From Candidatus Devosia phytovorans (GTDB lineage Bacteria > Pseudomonadota > Alphaproteobacteria > Rhizobiales > Devosiaceae): 64,000 bases of DNA. The stretch spans positions 1,059,001 through 1,123,000 of the forward strand of contig CP119312.1 of assembly GCA_029202405.1 (NCBI GenBank), read 5' to 3'. Shown here piece by piece: positions 60,330 through 64,000 of this stretch. The translations under genes were made by a program, and so were the position numbers. The stretch's first letter is position 1. Each line of letters starts with the position of its first letter. The notes beneath the pieces are model-generated. The model saw nothing but the letters and a program-made list of their open reading frames with translations. It was not told the DNA's origin and searched no databases.

Positions 60330-60348
60330 TGGTGGAGGGGACTGGATT
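60330..60348 (-). other. tRNA 3'-end fragment, candidate attL of the integrated element
   Basis: On the minus strand the 19 bases read AAT-CCAGT-CCCCTCC-A-CCA. This parses exactly as the end of a T-loop, the T-stem 3' strand, the acceptor 3' strand, the discriminator and an encoded CCA. The matching acceptor 5' strand GGAGGGG is that of alphaproteobacterial tRNA-Tyr. No rest of the tRNA is present. The fragment lies 88 bases from the integrase stop. Confidence 0.55.
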
Positions 60349-60435
60349 GCCGCCTTGCAATATCTTCAAGCACTTAGTCTGGCTAACCCGCCAAATATCG
60401 ACGATTGAATCAAAAAGCCTTTTTGCCAGCCTTGG

Positions 60436-61470
60436 CTAACTGCCGCCGATCGCTTTCATGGCCCGATCCGCGAGACGCTTCTGGTCCGCTGCCTTTGTGT
60501 AGCGCGTGACCTCCTTATCGGTGACATGACCGGTAATCGCCATGATCTCCTTATTCGAACATCCGGCTTCGGCCAGGCGTCGCGCTGCAGCCTTTCTCAG
60601 GCCGTGCGAGGTGCAATCCGCCAGCTCGGCTTCATTGCACCACTTGCGCATTCGGTTGCCGAATCCGTTTGCCGTGAACGGCTTGCCGAACTGCGTCAGC
60701 AGGAATGGCATATTGGTCCTCGGCGTCATGGCCAGCAGCGCTGCGAGCTCGGGATGAACCGGGATCGACAGCATGGCGTCGGTCTTGATCTGGTGGACGC
60801 GGATGCGATCGCCTGAGATGTGCTGCCAGCCCATGTTGACCATGTCGGAGCGGCGCTGGCCGGTGAAGAGCATCAAGCCCATTGCTAGGCGCGCGCTGGT
60901 GCCGGGAGGGTGCACAGCGCAAAAGCGCTCGATGTCCTCTTCAGACCAGGTGTGGAAGCCGTCACCGGTGAGCTTGAAGCCTGACACCCGATAGGTCGGA
61001 TCATCCGGCCGCCAGCCGTCATCCATAGCGATCTTCATCAGCACTCGAAGGCGATCGAGCAGATTGTTCGCTGCGGCCGGCGTCGCTGACATGCTGCCGA
61101 TGATCGCCTTGATGTGCGCGCGGGTGAGGGTGGCGACCTGCTTGTCGCCATAGGTCTCGCGGAATCGCTCGAGCATATTGCGGTACGTCTTGCGCGAGCT
61201 ATCGGCCAGGCCGGTGAACTCTGGCGTCCCATAATAGACTGCTATCAGAGCCGACATCGATCCGGGCTTGGTCCGCATGCTGGTGCGGATTTGGGGCGTC
61301 TCAGCTTTCCCGCCGCGAGCTTTCTCAAGCTCCTCGCCCCATCCCTCCTGACCCGGCCGGGTTTCGAAGTAGTGGGTCGGCACACCTTTAGCACGATAGC
61401 GCATGTGCCAGTTGCCATGCCGATCCTGAAACTCAGTGACGCCCTTTGGCAGTCCGCTTTTCTTGGGCAT
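60436..61470 (-). CDS. int: Phage-type tyrosine integrase
   Basis: This 344-residue site-specific recombinase has an N-terminal Arm/SAM-like domain. The catalytic set is complete: R206 in FTGQRRSDM, K229 in HQIKTDAM, H289 and R292 in SHGLRKAAARRLAE, H315 in ITGHVT and Y324 in RYTKAADQK. ATG 61470 gives PKKSGLPKGVTEFQDRHG, the usual start of this rhizobial group. A longer frame to 61536 is a shadow of the upstream gene. It is the left-end gene of the element and overlaps the next gene by 38 bases. Confidence 0.95.
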   Translation of the reverse strand: MPKKSGLPKGVTEFQDRHGNWHMRYRAKGVPTHYFETRPGQEGWGEELEKARGGKAETPQIRTSMRTKPGSMSALIAVYYGTPEFTGLADSSRKTYRNMLERFRETYGDKQVATLTRAHIKAIIGSMSATPAAANNLLDRLRVLMKIAMDDGWRPDDPTYRVSGFKLTGDGFHTWSEEDIERFCAVHPPGTSARLAMGLMLFTGQRRSDMVNMGWQHISGDRIRVHQIKTDAMLSIPVHPELAALLAMTPRTNMPFLLTQFGKPFTANGFGNRMRKWCNEAELADCTSHGLRKAAARRLAEAGCSNKEIMAITGHVTDKEVTRYTKAADQKRLADRAMKAIGGS

Positions 61471-61648
61471 CAAACACCACGTCCCATTCATTCGTCGGCG
61501 CGGTGGCATCTTCGACCGTCTCGCCGAAGTCCGCAACTATCCTGCCAGTTCGGTCGATCACGACCCGCTTCACGCTGACGCCGGCGGCCTTGGCTCCCTT
61601 CAGGAGCTTCGAGATATCACCTTGGGTAAATGCCGCAGGCCGTGTCAT
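61433..61648 (-). CDS. Small phage protein upstream of integrase
   Basis: This 71-residue protein (TRPAAFTQGDISKLLKGAKA then VVIDRTGRIVADFG) is of a type often found directly before integrases in rhizobial prophages. It may be a recombination directionality factor, but this is a guess from position. It overlaps the preceding gene by four bases (ATGA). Confidence 0.7.
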   Translation of the reverse strand: MTRPAAFTQGDISKLLKGAKAAGVSVKRVVIDRTGRIVADFGETVEDATAPTNEWDVVFDAQEKRTAKGRH

Positions 61649-61902
61649 GGCTGGGCTCCTTGGTGCACTCGGATGAATGCTGCCTGCTTTTCGGGCCCGC
61701 AGTGATTTACCTCAAGCAGGGCGTCCTCGAAGGGTAAGACCCAAGCTTGATGTGTCCTGGCATAGGTGTATCCAGCACCACCTTTCCGCCAGACGCCATT
61801 CTCGGTTTCGATGTTGACCAAAACTCCCGCCCAAGAGCGAGTGCGCCTGCTATCTGGATAGCGTCGGATGTACTTCTGAGTGATGCGATTGTCGGGAGCC
61901 AT
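61645..61902 (-). CDS. Hypothetical protein of the integrated element
   Basis: This 85-residue basic protein starts at ATG 61902, with GAAGGA eight bases upstream inside the previous gene; ATG 61911 lacks space for it. It has RRYPDSRRTRSWAG and WRKGGAGYTYARTHQAWVL. Family unknown. Confidence 0.6.
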   Translation of the reverse strand: MAPDNRITQKYIRRYPDSRRTRSWAGVLVNIETENGVWRKGGAGYTYARTHQAWVLPFEDALLEVNHCGPEKQAAFIRVHQGAQP

Positions 61903-61903
61903 C

Positions 61904-62569
61904 TCACGCATCCTTCTTGGTAGAGAGAGCGGCGGTGAGCATAGTTCGGCATTGTCCAGTTGATGGACACCATATCCCTGCTTCACTGAAAGCAGACTGG
62001 CGAAGACGCTCCACCATCTCATCGGTGATCACTACTTCTGCGACTGCCGGCGTCCATTCCTTCCCACCATTGGACCATGTGCCTTCTTGGTCTTGGCTCT
62101 TGCCGGTGTCTGGAGAGGGGTGGAGGTCGGCGACAGCTTTCGCGGCGACGGCTGCGTAGTTATCCGCTATCTTGTCTGCCATCGGGAAGGAGTTGAGAAG
62201 CGCTGAACAAATTGCTGCCTGAATGTCCGGCACCGCCACCCCGCTATTGGAAGGATGAAGGTAGAGCCCGACACAGCGCCCCATGGTTCCGCGTTCGGCA
62301 GACACGTCGATGCCATAGCCACGGCTAAGAAATTCGATGCCGTTCTTGTCGGTCCAAGCCACAGCCTCACCGCCCGCTGCACGTCTATCGCGAAGCACCA
62401 AGACGGGGATTTCCCTGTTCGGACCTTTTGAGGTGAGGGATGCGGCTTTCATGAATGCCTGTTGAGCCGTGGCGGCGTGCTTGACTGTGACGCCTTCTGC
62501 CATCAGCACGCCGTTGATAAAGCGGTCAAACTCCCAAGGCCTCTCGCTGCTGATTTCAGTGGTTGTCAT
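61904..62569 (-). CDS. Hypothetical protein of the integrated element
   Basis: This 221-residue soluble protein has no signal peptide or membrane helix. Its middle has VLVLRDRRAAGGEAVAWTDK and its end carries TDEMVERLRQSAFSEAGI, a pattern seen in small phage proteins of rhizobia. Function unknown. It starts in an ATGA overlap with the gene before. Confidence 0.6.
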   Translation of the reverse strand: MTTTEISSERPWEFDRFINGVLMAEGVTVKHAATAQQAFMKAASLTSKGPNREIPVLVLRDRRAAGGEAVAWTDKNGIEFLSRGYGIDVSAERGTMGRCVGLYLHPSNSGVAVPDIQAAICSALLNSFPMADKIADNYAAVAAKAVADLHPSPDTGKSQDQEGTWSNGGKEWTPAVAEVVITDEMVERLRQSAFSEAGIWCPSTGQCRTMLTAALSTKKDA

Positions 62570-62835
62570 GGCTTACTCACCATCTTGTCTTCTGCGCTGC
62601 CGCCGGCTGCAATGTGCTCGTCGAAAATAGCTTGCGCCGTCTCAGCCGTGAGCGGACCGCCATCGGCGTCGGTGAAGCTATTGGGCGTCACGAGCAGGTC
62701 GAGATAGTCGGGCGCACACTCCTCGCAGAGATCGACATCTCCGCCGCGGTGGTAGCGATCGCCGTTATGGATCGGCTTCGAGCATCCTTCGCAGGTGGTA
62801 AGTTCTTCATGGTCACTCACTTCAGCATGCTCCAT
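62566..62835 (-). CDS. Small protein with cysteine pairs (zinc-ribbon-like), element gene
   Basis: This 89-residue protein has CEGCSKPIHNGDRYHRGGD and LCEECAPDYLDLL, two CxxC pairs that could bind one zinc. A role in DNA binding or modification is possible. Overlaps the HNH gene end by 19 bases. Confidence 0.65.
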   Translation of the reverse strand: MEHAEVSDHEELTTCEGCSKPIHNGDRYHRGGDVDLCEECAPDYLDLLVTPNSFTDADGGPLTAETAQAIFDEHIAAGGSAEDKMVSKP

Positions 62836-63212
62836 TTCTCGATCGGCCTAGTCGCCGTCCTTTGTTGATTGCCGGCGCCGAGGCGCTGTGAAGCCAAGGT
62901 GGATTTCGGGGATGCGATCCCTTGATGCCGATCAGACATCCTCTTGCCCTTGGCCTGCATAGGCACGTCATAGGAAGAAGTCTTAAAGCGGTGGCAGTCG
63001 ACGCAGCAGGCGACGGCGTTTTCGAGCACGTCGCTGCCTTCGTCCGTCGCCGGGATTGGATAGTGGTCTATCTCGACGCGCTTGCCGTCGAGGGAGGCAT
63101 TGCAGCGCTGGCCGACCGGAAGCCCATAGACAGCACCAACGGCCTCACAGAAGCCGCAAGAGCGTTCCCGAGCCTGCCGTTTGACCTTGGCGGAGAAGTT
63201 ATGCCGGGGCAT
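62817..63212 (-). CDS. HNH endonuclease-like protein
   Basis: This 131-residue protein has the HNH pattern in VEIDHYPIPATDEGSDVLEN then AVACCVDCHRFKTSSYD, preceded by CGFCEAVG, so a CxxC..CxxC zinc frame surrounds the active histidine. Such small enzymes act in phage packaging or restriction. ATG 63212 lies in the end of the preceding gene. A longer frame to 63341 is rejected. Confidence 0.75.
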   Translation of the reverse strand: MPRHNFSAKVKRQARERSCGFCEAVGAVYGLPVGQRCNASLDGKRVEIDHYPIPATDEGSDVLENAVACCVDCHRFKTSSYDVPMQAKGKRMSDRHQGIASPKSTLASQRLGAGNQQRTATRPIEKWSMLK

Positions 63213-63504
63213 TGTCCGCCTCCGAAGCCATAAGTAACGGGGCGATCTGATCAGGCCAGATCCACCACACCGGAAAGGCTTGCTCATCCTCGGCGCGCTG
63301 GAAGTCATGGCCAGTGCGAACCCGCCGTCCTTGCTGGTCAAAGCAGAGAGCCGTGAAGTGATAGCCTCGCCAGCCTTTGGCGTCGCCGTGCTCTGTATTT
63401 CGATAGTGGGGATGCTGCGTCAGCCAGGATGAGGCCTTATTCACCCACTGCTGGTGGCTCGTGAAGCACTGACCAGAGACCGGCACGAAATGTCCATTAG
63501 GCAT
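63199..63504 (-). CDS. Hypothetical protein of the integrated element
   Basis: This 101-residue protein has FVPVSGQCFTSHQQWVNKAS and GYHFTALCFDQQGRRV, with a tryptophan-rich end (FPVWWIWPDQIAPLL). Family unknown. Start ATG 63504 overlaps the preceding gene by eight bases; a longer frame to 63615 is a shadow. Confidence 0.6.
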   Translation of the reverse strand: MPNGHFVPVSGQCFTSHQQWVNKASSWLTQHPHYRNTEHGDAKGWRGYHFTALCFDQQGRRVRTGHDFQRAEDEQAFPVWWIWPDQIAPLLMASEADNAPA

Positions 63505-63718
63505 GATCGACCTCTGCGCATCCAAGACCAGTGAGAGTGAAGCGAGGGCCATCGTCGGTATCCTCGATCGAGAGGAATCCGTCCTTCGCCATTCGCTTGA
63601 GCGACTTGTGACCATACCGAGGAATCCGGGCGGTGGTATCGGAGCCAGGGCAGTAGGATCCGCCGGCGGACGATACGAAGGTCAGAAGCTGGCGCTCTTG
63701 GTCGGTGAGCTTCTTCAT
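63497..63718 (-). CDS. Small winged-helix-like protein of the integrated element
   Basis: This 73-residue protein has LTDQERQLLTFVSSAGGSY, then RYGHKSLKRMAKDGFLSIE and DDGPRFTLTGLG, the strand-helix-helix-wing order of a small winged helix. It may be a DNA-binding regulator. It overlaps the gene before by four bases. Confidence 0.6.
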   Translation of the reverse strand: MKKLTDQERQLLTFVSSAGGSYCPGSDTTARIPRYGHKSLKRMAKDGFLSIEDTDDGPRFTLTGLGCAEVDHA

Positions 63719-63987
63719 TGCTGTTTCCCCATCCGCTGGCGCCGATCAGCAGGTGACACCAATTCCCCATTGCTGGCGAAGTAAGTCAGCCCGCCGTTCT
63801 CGGGCGCGATCGTGCCGTCCAGGATCAATTCAGATCCCTCAGCCATGAAGCGATCGATCTGCTCGGGACTGGCCGCAAGGCATGATATGATGAAGCCGGC
63901 CGTCTCAACGGCGCCGACGCCGGCCTGCCAGCCAACAGCTGCTGAAACCTCGTTGACTCGGTCCAAGAATTCTTTCGCGGTGGTCAT
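63715..63987 (-). CDS. Hypothetical protein of the integrated element
   Basis: This 90-residue protein starts at ATG 63987, a few bases from the window edge. It has TAKEFLDRVNEVSAAVGWQ and an alanine-rich helix, then GELVSPADRRQRMGKQQ. Family unknown. ATGA overlap with the next gene shows it is in the same operon. Confidence 0.6.
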   Translation of the reverse strand: MTTAKEFLDRVNEVSAAVGWQAGVGAVETAGFIISCLAASPEQIDRFMAEGSELILDGTIAPENGGLTYFASNGELVSPADRRQRMGKQQ

Positions 63988-64000
63988 GCTGCTTTCTCCC

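Noticed and set aside
60376..60440. Two TGGCTAAC repeats next to the integrase as attachment core
   Set aside because: Only eight bases long and on one side of the element; the tRNA fragment is a better candidate.

Overview
The window looks like chromosomal DNA of an alphaproteobacterium of the order Hyphomicrobiales, possibly Devosia. This is an inference from high GC, many TTG/GTG starts, the folE-hisI and rlmB neighbourhoods, DUF2336 and ROK/ABC sugar operons, a CtrA-type box and a rhizobial-type intergenic palindrome. I could not run any search.

Layout. Bases 1-8.7 kb hold housekeeping genes (opgG/D fragment, hisI, folE, a NifU-like scaffold, yidD, thrS, arfB) followed by nucleotide-sugar genes (UDP-glucuronate epimerase, phosphomannomutase). 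Two copies of a 124-bp palindromic repeat flank the block from arfB to the mutase. Bases 8.9-15.9 kb hold two exported proteins of unknown function, a nitroreductase, a lytic transglycosylase preceded by a perfect CtrA box, a 51-residue membrane protein, a DUF2336 protein and NAD kinase. Bases 16-30 kb are an exopolysaccharide locus: a Wzc/ExoP-type tyrosine autokinase, a 0.67-kb AT-rich regulatory gap, then a tightly overlapping plus-strand operon (glycosyltransferases, flippase, polymerase, WcaF-like acetyltransferase). Converging on it is a minus-strand operon gmd-fcl-spike base-SGNH spike.

Bases 30.3-37.5 kb hold a small exported protein, tRNA-Thr, cysD-cysNC, a short membrane protein, manC and a ROK regulator. 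Bases 37.6-48.9 kb hold a xylose-type ABC transporter, DUF1345, glutathione-dependent formaldehyde dehydrogenase, a DUF188 protein and a ugpBAEC operon ending with a TIM-barrel enzyme. Bases 48.9-57.6 kb hold an MscS-type channel and a LysR-controlled putrescine-type ABC transporter with an aminobutyraldehyde dehydrogenase. Bases 57.9-60.3 kb hold an exported superoxide dismutase, rlmB and small genes. From about 60.33 kb to the right edge lies the start of an integrated element: a 19-nt tRNA 3'-end fragment, a tyrosine integrase and a chain of short overlapping minus-strand genes.

How the genes work together. Phosphomannomutase, ManC (with a type II isomerase domain), Gmd and Fcl make a near-complete route to GDP-L-fucose, which the glycosyltransferases would use. 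Neither an initiating phosphoglycosyltransferase nor a Wza-type outer-membrane exporter is visible here. The strongest lead is the pair at 26.5-28.0 kb: a protein resembling the gene-transfer-agent head-spike base (Rhodobacter rcc01079/GhsA type) and a lectin-like plus SGNH-hydrolase partner, placed in the GDP-fucose operon inside the polysaccharide locus.
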